A stretch of DNA of 64,000 nucleotides from Candidatus Poribacteria bacterium (GTDB lineage Bacteria; Poribacteria; WGA-4E; WGA-3G): assembly GCA_026706025.1 (NCBI GenBank), contig JAPOZO010000031.1, positions 1-64,000 on the forward strand, in the 5' to 3' direction. Positions 9,702-19,090 of this stretch are shown here, piece after piece. The translations under genes and the position numbers were made by a program. The notes under the pieces were generated by a model. It ran no database searches. It worked only from the letters and a program-made list of their open reading frames with translations, and was not told the DNA's origin. Within the stretch, counting starts at the first letter, position 1. Each line of letters begins with the position of its first letter.

Positions 9702-9927
9702 ATGAAGTGCGATATTTGTGGAGAAGAGGGTGCGCTAACGTTATGTTTCGCGAAGTTATGGCAAAGGTGAGTCACTTCTCGTCATCGAAAATGTGCCTAC
9801 GATCCATTGTCCGAATTGTGGTGAGGGATACTTGACGGCGCAGACCCTAAAAGAAATTGAACGTATTAAGCAGAATCAGCAAACTGTCGCGCCAAAACGC
9901 CCAGTGTCAGTCGCCGTTTTCGACTAA
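9702..9927 (+). pseudogene. YgiT-type zinc-finger antitoxin, frameshifted
   Basis: An ATG at 9702 with AGGAG upstream starts MKCDICGEEGAL, the first CxxC zinc motif of YgiT/MqsA-type antitoxins. Around 9735-9738 one extra base breaks the frame. In the next frame the gene continues RYVSRSYGKGESLLVIE, then HCPNCGEGYLT (second CxxC), then a C-terminus ending in RPVSVAVFD with a stop at 9925-9927. Removing one base from CTAACG restores a protein of about 74 residues. These antitoxins usually pair with a DUF4258 or MqsR toxin; none is visible beside it. Pseudogene and assembly error are both possible. Confidence 0.75.
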
Positions 9928-9944
9928 TTTGGTAAACGAAAAAC

Positions 9945-10835
9945 ATGCAAACATCTCATAAATATTTAGATCCGGTTGCACTTTCTCGGATTGGCGGTAT
10001 GGAACTCGTCGCACGGCTCGTCGTCGAAGGGTTCGTCACGGGTCTGCACAAAAGTCCGTATCAAGGGTTCAGTGTCGAATTCGCGGAACACCGGCAATAT
10101 ATGCCCGGCGATGAAATCCGCTATATCGATTGGAAGGTCTTCGGGAAATCTGACCGGTATTACGTCAAAAAGTTTGAAGAAGAGACGAACCTACGTGCCT
10201 ATATTCTACTCGACACCAGCGCGTCAATGAACTATAAACACGCAGAGGAAGGATTGACGAAGTTTGAATACGGCTGTTACCTCGCGGCGACGCTCACTTA
10301 TCTCATGCTGAAACAGAGGGATTCTGTTGGATTGGCACTCTTTGATACGGACATTACACAATACATTCCACCACGGGGTGCAGCAACACACCTTCAAGCG
10401 ATTATGTCCGCATTGGAGAACGCGACTCCCGGTCAGGAAACCAAGTTGAGCAGTCTTTTCCACGAACTCGCCAAACGGATTGTGCGCCGCGGTTTGGTCA
10501 TCGTTATCTCGGATCTGCTCGATGAACCCTCGCAAGTTATCTCGGCATTGAAACATCTCCGCCACCAGAAACATGAAGTGATCGTCTTTCACCTGCTTGA
10601 TCCTGCCGAACTTACCTTCCCTTATACCGGCTCTGTCGTTTTTCGGGATATGGAAACGGGGGAGACACTTTCAACCCAAGCAGATACACTGAAAACGGAC
10701 TACCTTGAAAAACTGAACGGGTTTATTCAGAGTTACCGTCGTGGGTGCGGGGCAAGCCAGATCGATTACGTGCAGATGGATACCGCGACACCCTTCGACT
10801 ACGCGCTGTCTGCGTACTTATCTCGCCGAAAGTAG
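9945..10835 (+). CDS. DUF58 domain-containing protein (vWA-like fold)
   Basis: The 296-residue protein has the DUF58 signature near the N-terminus (EFAEHRQYMPGDEIRYIDWKVFGKSDRYYVKKFEEE) and then a von Willebrand-A-like core with a MIDAS-like DTSASM at about residues 90-95. It is cytosolic, with no signal or membrane segment. In many bacteria DUF58 proteins are encoded with MoxR AAA ATPases and vWA membrane proteins; none of these neighbours is in the window. It starts 17 bases after the broken YgiT gene and is convergent with the sensor phosphatase. Exact role unknown. Confidence 0.88.
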   Translation: MQTSHKYLDPVALSRIGGMELVARLVVEGFVTGLHKSPYQGFSVEFAEHRQYMPGDEIRYIDWKVFGKSDRYYVKKFEEETNLRAYILLDTSASMNYKHAEEGLTKFEYGCYLAATLTYLMLKQRDSVGLALFDTDITQYIPPRGAATHLQAIMSALENATPGQETKLSSLFHELAKRIVRRGLVIVISDLLDEPSQVISALKHLRHQKHEVIVFHLLDPAELTFPYTGSVVFRDMETGETLSTQADTLKTDYLEKLNGFIQSYRRGCGASQIDYVQMDTATPFDYALSAYLSRRK

Positions 10836-10881
10836 ACATTCGTACGCTGCCGTTTCCGATGCTACATCGGCAATAACATCC

Positions 10882-13800
10882 CTACCCAGATGCAGACACG
10901 CGTTTGATAACAACAAGCGTCAAATCATCGTACTGTTCTGCTTCTTCAACAAACCTCTGAACATCTTCAACGATATGTTGAATCACTTCCTCAGCGGTAC
11001 ATTCGTTTCGGATTTGGGAAACCAATGCTTTTAAGCGATCAGTCCCGTACATTTCTTCGTCAGGGTTGAGGGCTTCAATCAGACCATCGGAATGGAAGAT
11101 AAGCACATCGCCTTCAGCGAAATCAAAAGTGATAGATTCATATTGAACACTCTTCATACTACCGAGCGGTAGTTCACTACTTTCGATTTCAATGATTTCA
11201 GAACCTCTTTTGAGAATAGGGTAAGGTTGCCCACCATTGGCGTAGTCAACACGTTTCTCGGATTCATTCAAGATTGCTAAGTTGAGAGCGACAAAGCTGG
11301 GTCCGTACATTCGGGGTGCTAATCCTGCATTGAGGGTAGTGAGAATGACATCTGCCCTGGATTTGAACCTGGCAACTTCATGCAGCATCCCGTTCGTGAG
11401 CACGGCATTCATTGCACCGCGTAATCCTTTTCCTGCGGCATCTGCGACTGCAATAGCAGTTTGTCCGTTTGCGACGGTCAGGTACTCGTAAAAATCGCCG
11501 CCCACCTGCGTTGCAGGGACCGACACGCCAGCAATATCAAATCCTTTTGTGTCTGGTGATTCTGTAGGGAGTAGCCCCATTTGAATGTTTTGTGCCTCGT
11601 CCAACTCAGCACGGATCCGCTGTATTTCTGCTTCCTCCTTTTGCGACATTTCGTTGCGAAGCTGCACAGTGCGCCTTCGGGTGATGAACAACCTACCGAT
11701 AAGCGCGAGGACAATCGTCATGAACATGAATGTCGGGAGATATGTTCGCCACTGAGCCCAGAAGGGTGGCGGGATACTAAAGTCGACCACGGCGGGGGAC
11801 TGTGTATAGGGCCAATCTTTTCGGAAAGCCTTGACGATGAAACTGTAGGTGCCCGCTTTGAGTCCGGTATATCGTATACATAGAATACCATTTTGGTTTT
11901 GAAATTCCTGATGCACACCATCATTGTCCGTAGGTTGTTGCGTTGCTAATCCGGATGCAGGAAACCATCTATTAGATAGAACGCCGGAAACACTCGCAGG
12001 CAAAAGTGAAAACTCCTCCGCTGACAGCTCTGTCCAGCCAGGACTCTCTAACCCGACTATTTTAAATTGATAGGAGAGGTCTTCCCGGAGCGAACTGATA
12101 CCACGGACATAAAAGGTGATATGCTTGTTTCGGCGTGCCGGTAGGGTAATATTGGATGAGAGGTCAGTGTAGGTCTTATCAGTCTGTAGGGCAGTCAGTC
12201 GATAAAAAGGGAGTCCACCGCGCGTCGGTGTATATTGTGTAACGCCACCTTCAGTTGCGAACCAAATATCTTTGTCAGCAGATTCATAAATTTTCGAGAT
12301 GTTGTTATGTGCCAAACCGTCCTTTGTAGTGAGCGTATCAAAAGTCTCACCATCATAGCGGACGATGCCGCCGCCCTTTGTTGCGAACCATAGACTCCCG
12401 TGACTATCCTCTATCACATCCTGTACATTATCGACAAGAAATCTCTCTTTCCTGGGATTCTGGGATGTACTTTTAGTTGTATACGTTATGAGTCTTTTCC
12501 CGTCATAGCGAACCGCTCCATGAGATGTAGCGAGCCAGAGATCGCCTTCCTGAGAGATCAAGGACGCGTTTACTGAAGCCAGCTCAATATCATTCGTTGT
12601 GATTAACTCTTTGTCAAGATATGTCTTAAGAGCATCTGGAAAGAGGAAAGTGACTTTTCCATACAGTTCTTTCGGGTTCTGCCACACACCGAGCGGGGCA
12701 GCATTAGAATTTCGCTTGAGCACTGCTGGTTTATGCGGCTCGGAGATATTCCAACGTATCAACTTCCCAGTCACGGCGTTGTAAAACCATTTATCACCTG
12801 ATGGCATTTTCAACATTTTTGTGACTTTAATCAGGCGCGGAAGGGTGTCCGGCTGAATATTTATAGCAGTTGCGGGGCCAATTGTTTTTGGATAGGACTG
12901 CACTTTTCCGTTCTCATAAAGCACCCATAATTTGTCGTTAGCATCTGTATGCAAGGCATTTATAGGGGATTCAGCATGCTCGATTTCTAAATCTGTTTGG
13001 AAAGGAATTCTCTGGAAGTGGTTTGTAAACCATGATAACCCAGTCGCGTCTGCTTTGAAGATATGCCCGCCAAAAGCCATCCATCGGTGTTCTCCATCAG
13101 TAACAAATAGATTAGGATTCCTATCAGAGCGTCTCCTGATGTGCCCTGGCCTGGGTTTAATAAAGACCGAAACCTGATCAAAGAGTTCGTTTCTGTACCG
13201 GAAGAACGTGTATTGCGTAACATCTTCGCTGAATATCGGTTTGTTAACAAACCAGATATATCCGTCAATTTCAAATACTTTTACAATGTCTGTCCATAAT
13301 GCAAAATTCGATTTCCCTCGAACGCTACTACCGGTGCCGGTCCCATGATTCTGAATTGCGGGTATCGGGTTAAATACTGTCGCGCCATTATCATGTCCAA
13401 ACCATAAATCCCCGTTAATCGCCTCAAAAATGGTGTGAACTCGGTCAATACCGAGCCCCCCACTGACACGATAAGGCGTTAACTTAAGCGTCGCGTCGTA
13501 TTGGTGTACCTCACCCCGCGCATCAGTAAACCACAAATTTCCCCAGGCGTCCTCAATTTTAAAGACCTCTTGCATATTGCTGGAGGTTTGCAGTTGTGAA
13601 CCATCCCACCACCTTGTGAGACGACCATCACTAAACCAGAGCCGTCCTTTCGTGTCCGTCTCGAATGCGGCTTGCTTGAGAGATCTATACCGCTCAAGAT
13701 TGCTTTGTCCTGAACGTAAAGGGAGCATCTGGTCGAAGGTTTCTCCATCAAACTTCAGGAGCAGGTTATAACCTCCGAACCAAAGATTCCCGGAAGTATC

Positions 13801-14583
13801 TTCCGTTATCGCCTCAATAGCACCAGCGACATTAACGGTATCGTAACGCGTAAACCCGATATTCGGTTGGATGCGCGATGTTTCGGTTTCTGCTTTCTTA
13901 TTTCCGCTTGCCCGATGCGCCTCACGAAAACTAAGGATTACCGCGCTTTTTTCCCGTGTGCCTTCACTACCGCCAAGCCAGAAGGTTCCATCTTCGCTTT
14001 GAAAGATAACCTTTATTGTCAATGTTTCTTCCGTCGATTGGTCTGGCACCTTACCTTCAATTGCGTTGCGATGTTCCTCCGGACGTTTTTGGACACCTGA
14101 GGTGACGTACTTCGTTAGCCACCGATTTTCGCTAACCCACACGTCGCCCCAGTTGTCAACAATTAATAAGTTTCCTGTTCCTATCAGTTTGATGGAAATG
14201 CCATCAAAACGACTGACGCGCCCCGTTTCTTCTGAATCATCTCGCGTAAGAAACCAGATGTGTCCCCACTTATCTTCAACAATTTGCCGCGTCCGTCCGA
14301 GCAATGCCCCGGCGTGAACGCCAGATGCTGGTACCTCCTCCAAAGTGATCGGGGAAGCCATGTAAGGCAGAAAAGTTGTACCATCAAAACGACTGACCCC
14401 GCCCCTACCAGAACCGAACCAAAGCACCCCTCGACTGTCCTCAAAAATAACTGGAATTATAGGACCCACAAGACCATCAGCAACTGTATAGGTTTCCAAC
14501 CGCTCGAAAGCTAAGGAAGATTGAACAAAAATGATGAAGAAACATAAAATTAAGATGAATACAAATTTTATCAAGCTATTCAC
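10882..14583 (-). CDS. Beta-propeller sensor with SpoIIE/PP2C phosphatase output
   Basis: The 1233-residue protein starts at GTG with AAAGGGGG upstream. It has a signal segment (residues 1-25), then a long region of two-component-regulator propeller blades with repeated DSRGVLWFGSGRGGVSRFDG-type units to about residue 800, a Y_Y_Y-like strand domain, a membrane helix at about 948-968, a coiled coil, and a SpoIIE/RsbU phosphatase domain at about 1012-1230. Phosphatase metal residues are seen in VGGDFYEY, VADAAGKG, FHSDG and YDDLT. It probably senses a periplasmic ligand and dephosphorylates an anti-anti-sigma factor or similar partner. In better-known relatives the output is a histidine kinase; here it is a phosphatase. 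It stands alone. Confidence 0.9.
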   Translation of the reverse strand: MNSLIKFVFILILCFFIIFVQSSLAFERLETYTVADGLVGPIIPVIFEDSRGVLWFGSGRGGVSRFDGTTFLPYMASPITLEEVPASGVHAGALLGRTRQIVEDKWGHIWFLTRDDSEETGRVSRFDGISIKLIGTGNLLIVDNWGDVWVSENRWLTKYVTSGVQKRPEEHRNAIEGKVPDQSTEETLTIKVIFQSEDGTFWLGGSEGTREKSAVILSFREAHRASGNKKAETETSRIQPNIGFTRYDTVNVAGAIEAITEDTSGNLWFGGYNLLLKFDGETFDQMLPLRSGQSNLERYRSLKQAAFETDTKGRLWFSDGRLTRWWDGSQLQTSSNMQEVFKIEDAWGNLWFTDARGEVHQYDATLKLTPYRVSGGLGIDRVHTIFEAINGDLWFGHDNGATVFNPIPAIQNHGTGTGSSVRGKSNFALWTDIVKVFEIDGYIWFVNKPIFSEDVTQYTFFRYRNELFDQVSVFIKPRPGHIRRRSDRNPNLFVTDGEHRWMAFGGHIFKADATGLSWFTNHFQRIPFQTDLEIEHAESPINALHTDANDKLWVLYENGKVQSYPKTIGPATAINIQPDTLPRLIKVTKMLKMPSGDKWFYNAVTGKLIRWNISEPHKPAVLKRNSNAAPLGVWQNPKELYGKVTFLFPDALKTYLDKELITTNDIELASVNASLISQEGDLWLATSHGAVRYDGKRLITYTTKSTSQNPRKERFLVDNVQDVIEDSHGSLWFATKGGGIVRYDGETFDTLTTKDGLAHNNISKIYESADKDIWFATEGGVTQYTPTRGGLPFYRLTALQTDKTYTDLSSNITLPARRNKHITFYVRGISSLREDLSYQFKIVGLESPGWTELSAEEFSLLPASVSGVLSNRWFPASGLATQQPTDNDGVHQEFQNQNGILCIRYTGLKAGTYSFIVKAFRKDWPYTQSPAVVDFSIPPPFWAQWRTYLPTFMFMTIVLALIGRLFITRRRTVQLRNEMSQKEEAEIQRIRAELDEAQNIQMGLLPTESPDTKGFDIAGVSVPATQVGGDFYEYLTVANGQTAIAVADAAGKGLRGAMNAVLTNGMLHEVARFKSRADVILTTLNAGLAPRMYGPSFVALNLAILNESEKRVDYANGGQPYPILKRGSEIIEIESSELPLGSMKSVQYESITFDFAEGDVLIFHSDGLIEALNPDEEMYGTDRLKALVSQIRNECTAEEVIQHIVEDVQRFVEEAEQYDDLTLVVIKRVSASG

Positions 14584-14672
14584 TGCAAACCCCCTTTAAG
14601 GGTTCAAAAAAACCACTTAGAATGCCATTGTGAAAAAGACTGAATCCGAGAAATAGCCTTTGAATTAGTGCA

Positions 14673-14816
14673 TTATAGTAAAGCCCATAATTATTTGGAC
14701 GGGCTGTTGCTCGTAGGCGTGTTTTTGCTGAGGTGTTTCTTCGAGGGCAACCGGTTTCCCCTACGAGCGGGCAACGTTATCGTGGAGTGTCAACTTATCT
14801 GCGTGCTTTACTATAA
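14673..14816. repeat. MITE-like element A (144 bp, 12-bp terminal inverted repeats)
   Basis: TTATAGTAAAGC (14673-14684) and GCTTTACTATAA (14805-14816) are perfect inverted repeats. Inside them a second inverted pair (GTTGCTCGTAGG and CCTACGAGCGGGCAAC) makes the whole unit able to fold into one long hairpin. It has no coding capacity. It lies in the 600-base gap upstream of the sensor phosphatase. Confidence 0.7.
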
Positions 14817-14847
14817 AATAAATAAGAAAAATCAGGCATAATTTCTT

Positions 14848-15022
14848 AGGACTTACGAACTGCTTCTTAAAGTCCTCCTGATAAAGGGCGGGGAATGCCC
14901 ATACGGGGAATGCCATAAGGCATTCATACCGTTGATTCTGAGTCTTTAGGGGGTTAAAAACATGGGAAATATCGCTTTTTTGCGTCCAAACGTCCGATAT
15001 TTGCTCAGCTTGCGTAAGTCCT
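14848..15022. repeat. MITE-like element B (175 bp, AGGACTTACG ends)
   Basis: AGGACTTACG (14848-14857) and CGTAAGTCCT (15013-15022) are perfect inverted repeats. Within it GAATGCC ATAA GGCATTC (14908-14925) is a perfect short hairpin. The ends resemble those of small non-autonomous insertion elements; no transposase remains. Confidence 0.65.
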
Positions 15023-15082
15023 ATTTTATTATCTTGAAAAAATAACAGACTTGAGAAATCAAGTCAAGAAAAATCAAACCCG

Positions 15083-15111
15083 TTGACCTCTTAAACGAAT
15101 TATGATACATT
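15083..15111 (+). promoter_or_regulatory. Possible promoter for the Gfo/Idh gene
   Basis: TTGACC (15083-15088) and TACATT (15106-15111) are separated by 17 bases. A direct repeat TATGATACA/TATGATACA overlaps the -10 region. Moderate match only. Confidence 0.45.
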
Positions 15112-15183
15112 ATGATACAATGGAAACATCAACAGTATAGGCAAACGGACGAAGGATAATCAAGCGTGCGAAAGGAGATAACC

Positions 15184-16335
15184 ATGAAAACATATCGGAT
15201 CGGAATTTTGGGATGTAGAGGACGCGGTAGCGCAGCGGCACGGGCATATCATGCCCATCCACGCACAGAAATTGTCGCGCTCTGTGATCTAATTGAAGAA
15301 CGCCTGAATACCCTGGGCGAAGAAGTCAGCGTCACAGCACGGTTCACGGATTTAGACGAGATGATCCAACAGACGCAACCCGACATCGTCGCGATCCCGA
15401 CCGGCACGGAGTTCCATTACGATCTGTGTATGCGTGTGTTGGAACACGGGGTCAATATTGAGGTCGAAAAACCGATGTGCGTAGATCTCGTGCAAGCGGA
15501 TGCTGTTATCGCTAAAGCGAAAGAGAAAGGCGTGCAGGTTGCAGTGCATCATCAGGGACGCGTTGGTGCGTCTATGCAGGCACTCGCGCGCGCTTTTGAC
15601 GCAGGTAAAATCGGTGAACTGCGCTATATGTACGGCAGCGGGAAAGGCTATTACGGCGGCTACGGATTGATGAACATCGGCACACACATGCTGAACAATA
15701 TGCTGCACTTCGGGAAACGCTGCGAAAGCGTTGTCGCACACCTAACGACGGGGGCAAAACAGATCACGCCTACAGATGTTGTACCCTCACCGAGCGGTAT
15801 GGGAACGATCGCGGGCGAATACATCACCGCGACATTACAATATGAAGGTCACGTTACCGGCACGCTGCTCCAACACCGGTTTCATAAGATGGATACCGAT
15901 GCGTATTCTATGGAACTCTACGGCACTGAGGGACGGCTTTTCTGGAAGAGCGGCGGCGCATGGTGTCTGCCGACACCGCACTATCTCCCCGACGGCACAC
16001 ACGACCAGTGGGAAACGCTGGAACTTATCTACCCTGAACACTATGACCCCAAAAGTAGTGCCTCGGAAGCCGATTACTGGTTCGTGGAGGATTATGTCAA
16101 CGCTTTAGATGAAGGCAGACCGCATACGTGCAGCGGTACTGAGGGACGACACATCATTGAGATGATGATGGGGATATTTGAGTCGGCGGCTTACGGCACC
16201 CGTGTTGATCTTCCGCAATCCGATCGGCGGCACCCATTGCTACGATGGCGTGAAGAATCGGGATTGGAATCGCCAACAGAGATGCCAAGAGCCTATGGAG
16301 ATTGGCTGACTTTAGAATCCAACCGAATTCGTTAA
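15184..16335 (+). CDS. Gfo/Idh/MocA family oxidoreductase
   Basis: This is an NAD(P)-dependent dehydrogenase of the family acting on sugars, inositols and related polyols. I use the ATG at 15184, seven bases after AAAGGAGA, giving 383 residues; the upstream GTG at 15166 would overlap the ribosome site. The Rossmann motif is GILGCRGRGSAA near the N-terminus, and the family EKPMCVD motif carries the catalytic lysine. A C-terminal domain with HNML-type region (NIGTHMLNNMLHFG) follows. The neighbour on the opposite strand is another member of the same superfamily but not a close paralogue. Substrate unknown. Confidence 0.9.
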   Translation: MKTYRIGILGCRGRGSAAARAYHAHPRTEIVALCDLIEERLNTLGEEVSVTARFTDLDEMIQQTQPDIVAIPTGTEFHYDLCMRVLEHGVNIEVEKPMCVDLVQADAVIAKAKEKGVQVAVHHQGRVGASMQALARAFDAGKIGELRYMYGSGKGYYGGYGLMNIGTHMLNNMLHFGKRCESVVAHLTTGAKQITPTDVVPSPSGMGTIAGEYITATLQYEGHVTGTLLQHRFHKMDTDAYSMELYGTEGRLFWKSGGAWCLPTPHYLPDGTHDQWETLELIYPEHYDPKSSASEADYWFVEDYVNALDEGRPHTCSGTEGRHIIEMMMGIFESAAYGTRVDLPQSDRRHPLLRWREESGLESPTEMPRAYGDWLTLESNRIR

Positions 16336-16343
16336 AAGTAGTA

Positions 16344-16360
16344 GGCACACGCCGTGTGCC
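16344..16360. repeat. REP-like palindrome (GGCACAC GCC GTGTGCC)
   Basis: A 7-base perfect stem just after the Gfo/Idh stop, within GTAGTAGGCACACGCCGTGT. Near-identical palindromes occur at 51049-51065 and in tandem at 38708-38917. Confidence 0.65.
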
Positions 16361-16370
16361 GTCCCCCAAA

Positions 16371-16406
16371 CGCCCTACTACAAGCAGAACCGTTCGTAGT
16401 AGGGCG
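16371..16406. terminator. Inverted repeat between convergent Gfo/Idh genes
   Basis: CGCCCTACTAC (16371-16381) and GTAGTAGGGCG (16396-16406) form a perfect 11-base stem with a 14-base loop. It lies between convergent genes and may stop transcription both ways, although no T-tract follows. Confidence 0.55.
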
Positions 16407-16492
16407 ATTCATCGCCCGTCGTCTAATCCAAATGATTTAACTTATTTCCCTATCTACGTTCAACGGCACCGAACCCAAATCAAGAAAAACAC

Positions 16493-17455
16493 TTACATTA
16501 TTTCCGCGATAATTGCATTCGTCCGCAACCCCGACTCACCTGAGCACCGGATCGGTTCACCCGTCTTGAGATGATTCACAAAATCTTCTACGAGACCCGT
16601 ATGCGTATGCGGCAACGGAGTCTGATGCAGTTCAACCAATCCTTCTGACTTCGTTTCAAGCGTCAGATTCCCCGAATTCAAAGGCGAACACCGCATACCC
16701 CCTTCTGTGCCGTAGACCTCCACATCGTCAATCGAGACACCGACATTCCAATTGATATTCGCAACGGCATGCGCGCCACTCTCGAAACGGAGCGTAAACA
16801 CAGCAGAATCGTCAACGTCAATGTCCAGATGGACTGCCTCGGCGTAACCTTGCACAGATGCGATGTCCCCCATTAGATACTGCAGGAGCGAGATCCTGTG
16901 GCTACCGAGATCCATCAGTACACCGCCACCACTGATTTCGGGATCCACCCGCCAACTGCTTAGGTCGTGTCGATTCGGGTTATAGAAACCGGTATGATTC
17001 ACCTTCGCAAGCACCACATCACCGATAGTCCCCTCATCTATCAACGTCTTCATCTTTACGATGTTCGGATAGAAGTTCCGGTAATAAGCGAGCATCAAGG
17101 TGACACCGGCATCGTGGCAGGCATCCACCATTCGCTGGCACTCGTCTACCGTCATCGCCATCGGTTTCTCACAGAGAACGTGCTTACCAGCTTCTGCCGT
17201 GCGGATAACGTGCTCACAGTGCAGATACGGCGGCGTCGCGATGTAGATCGCATTGAGTTCATCATCTGCGAGGAGTGCGTCAACATCGGTATAGACGCGT
17301 TTCGCGCCGTGTCGCTCAGCGAAAGATTCCGCTTTGGCACGGTCTCGTCGCATCACAGCAATGAGTTCCGAATCATCAACACCATAAAGCGGCGGTCCGC
17401 CCTTATATTCAGCGACATCGCCACAACCGAGTATGCCCCATCTGAGCGTTGCCAT
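16493..17455 (-). CDS. Gfo/Idh/MocA family oxidoreductase
   Basis: The 320-residue protein has the Rossmann motif WGILGCGDVAEYKGGPP at its N-terminus, AIYIATPPYLH at the end of the nucleotide-binding fold and the catalytic-lysine motif CEKPMAMT at about residue 95. The C-terminal substrate domain includes GGGVLMDLGSHRISLLQYLMG with a likely catalytic histidine. GAGGAAC precedes the ATG. It is convergent with the other dehydrogenase and shares only superfamily features with it. Substrate unknown; a sugar or inositol derivative is likely from the family. Confidence 0.9.
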   Translation of the reverse strand: MATLRWGILGCGDVAEYKGGPPLYGVDDSELIAVMRRDRAKAESFAERHGAKRVYTDVDALLADDELNAIYIATPPYLHCEHVIRTAEAGKHVLCEKPMAMTVDECQRMVDACHDAGVTLMLAYYRNFYPNIVKMKTLIDEGTIGDVVLAKVNHTGFYNPNRHDLSSWRVDPEISGGGVLMDLGSHRISLLQYLMGDIASVQGYAEAVHLDIDVDDSAVFTLRFESGAHAVANINWNVGVSIDDVEVYGTEGGMRCSPLNSGNLTLETKSEGLVELHQTPLPHTHTGLVEDFVNHLKTGEPIRCSGESGLRTNAIIAEIM

Positions 17456-17540
17456 GAAATCTGTTCCTCATGGTTAGTGAAAGGTAGTAACTGAAAGCGA
17501 CCTATAAACACCCGCTACGATACTTCAAAAGCAGTGACGG

Positions 17541-18610
17541 TTAGCGCGAGTCGTTGCCATTCGTCGTTACGATTAAGCCTAAAGTTTGCCAGAACGCCTC
17601 AAGGCTCGGTGTCTGTAGTGCCTCACGGCGCAACTGTCTGAGACGTTGCACGTCGTCTACGTGTTCAAGTGTTGATGCCACCACTTGCAAGTTACGTGCA
17701 TTGAAACGGACTTCCAAATTTTCAAGGATCCCCTCAACAATACTTTCGCGTGTTCCGCGTTCAATGCCTTGTTCAATGCCTTGTTCAATGCCTTGTTCAA
17801 TGCCTTGTTCAATGCCTTTCTGTAGGAAATGTTGGATAACTGATGATTCTTGCATGATCGTCTCCATTATGGTCTCACGAACAGTTGGATAATCAAATAC
17901 TAACCCGCCCAAAATCGCTAAATCTGCCAAATAATCCGCCTTTGCTATATCATCTTGTGGTACAGAGTCGGCGGCTTCAACGCATTGCCGGATCCATTCT
18001 TTAGGTTCCATATTTTCAGGGGCTTCATTAACGGCGTAAAAGGTATCAAACCCTTCATCCCTCCTTCCAGAAACGGTGAACCTTCTAAATCATACAAGCG
18101 GATCACCTTGTATTTGATGCGAATCTCATAATCTTGCATCTCTTGAATATATTCACCCGGGTCTGTTCTACCCGCCCGTGGGTGCAGATAGATAACGTGT
18201 GAATAAATTGGCAGCTGAAAAGACTCAATACCCCTGCCAGCATAACCTGCCATACGATACGGCATCGGTACCTCTCTGCTGTCGTGCGTTTGCATTTCCA
18301 AATGCACAATAACTTCTTTGCCGTGGACATTCGCGCGTATAAAACTATCCGCACGATTGGATTTGACAGTAGGCTGCTCGGTTTCAAGCACCTCAATCAC
18401 CTCTGCTTCCGGGATGCCGAGGCTAAATCTCAACCAGTCTTCAGGATTTTGGTGAATCAGTGCTTTTGAAGCAGTATCATATTGTCCGCGCGCGTTGGAA
18501 GCCGGAAGTTCCTGTTTTCTTGCCATATCGGATACACTTATTGCGGATGCAAGGTCTGTGCTGTTCTCTCCATTCTCGTTGATATGTCGCTGTTGCAGTT
18601 TACCATACAT
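17541..18610 (-). pseudogene. Rpn-like PD-(D/E)XK nuclease-family protein, frameshifted
   Basis: Two overlapping frames together make one protein of the Rpn/PD-(D/E)XK transposase-like family. The upstream part (start at 18610, or MARKQELP at 18526) carries NRADSFIRANVHGKEVIVHLEMQTH, the D...ExQ nuclease core, and ends its homology at LIPFTPLMK. The downstream frame continues ENMEPKEWIRQCVEAADSVPQDD. One missing base near 18021-18024 (AAGGCCCC would restore the frame) separates them. The C-terminal part holds five GIEQ-type repeats (17758-17815) coded by tandem 12-base units, a familiar feature of this family. Rpn proteins nick DNA and promote recombination; whether this one is functional is doubtful. 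Confidence 0.7.
17758..17816 (-). repeat. Tandem 12-base repeats (GIEQ codons)
   Basis: About 4.5 direct copies of CAATGCCTTGTT encode a GIEQGIEQ stretch in the Rpn-like protein. As the unit is a multiple of three, copy-number change would alter length but not frame. Confidence 0.8.
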
Positions 18611-18800
18611 CAACCATGAGTGTCAAATAATTTTCGGTTCCTGCAGAGTTATTTATGTTCGGCAATTGGGACGTGCAGATGTCAAGTGGCCCGTGGGAAT
18701 GTGACGTTTTTTCGCTATTTTTCCGTGTGAGTTATTGACTTGATTCAATTTTAACCTTTAGTTATGAATACACTTTAGTTATGTAACATTTTAGTTAAAA

Positions 18801-18822
18801 AATGTTACACCAGTGTAACATT
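18801..18822. promoter_or_regulatory. Operator-like palindrome (AATGTTACAC-CA-GTGTAACATT)
   Basis: A perfect 10-base inverted repeat with a 2-base centre. Related half-sites (GTAACATT at 18783, GTGTAACATC at 18920) lie around it. It sits between the divergent Rpn-like and VOC genes, where a dimeric repressor could act on both. Confidence 0.55.
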
Positions 18823-19090
18823 TGGTGTACAGGGTATATCACCAGAGAACCCAGTGGATATAAGGGTTTATAGACGTTTTATTTTCCGATTTTCCGCGGT
18901 GAAAAAAATAATTCGGTGGAAGTGTAACATCTTGGATCCTGTAAAGGACATCAGGGTAAAACATGAATCCTATTTCCTGTATAGTATAATTATATCATGT
19001 ATTTGTGCAGGTGTCAAGTTTTTTAGTTTCTTGAATACGGGCGGGAAATCTGTTAGGATATTGGAGAAAAAACAATCAGGAGGATGGACA

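Noticed and set aside
15166-15183. GTG start for the Gfo/Idh gene
   Set aside because: The Shine-Dalgarno AAAGGAGA lies after it and fits the ATG at 15184.
17554-17892. Plus-strand frame with SMPC repeats
   Set aside because: It is the antisense of the GIEQ repeat tract in the Rpn-like gene, not a gene.
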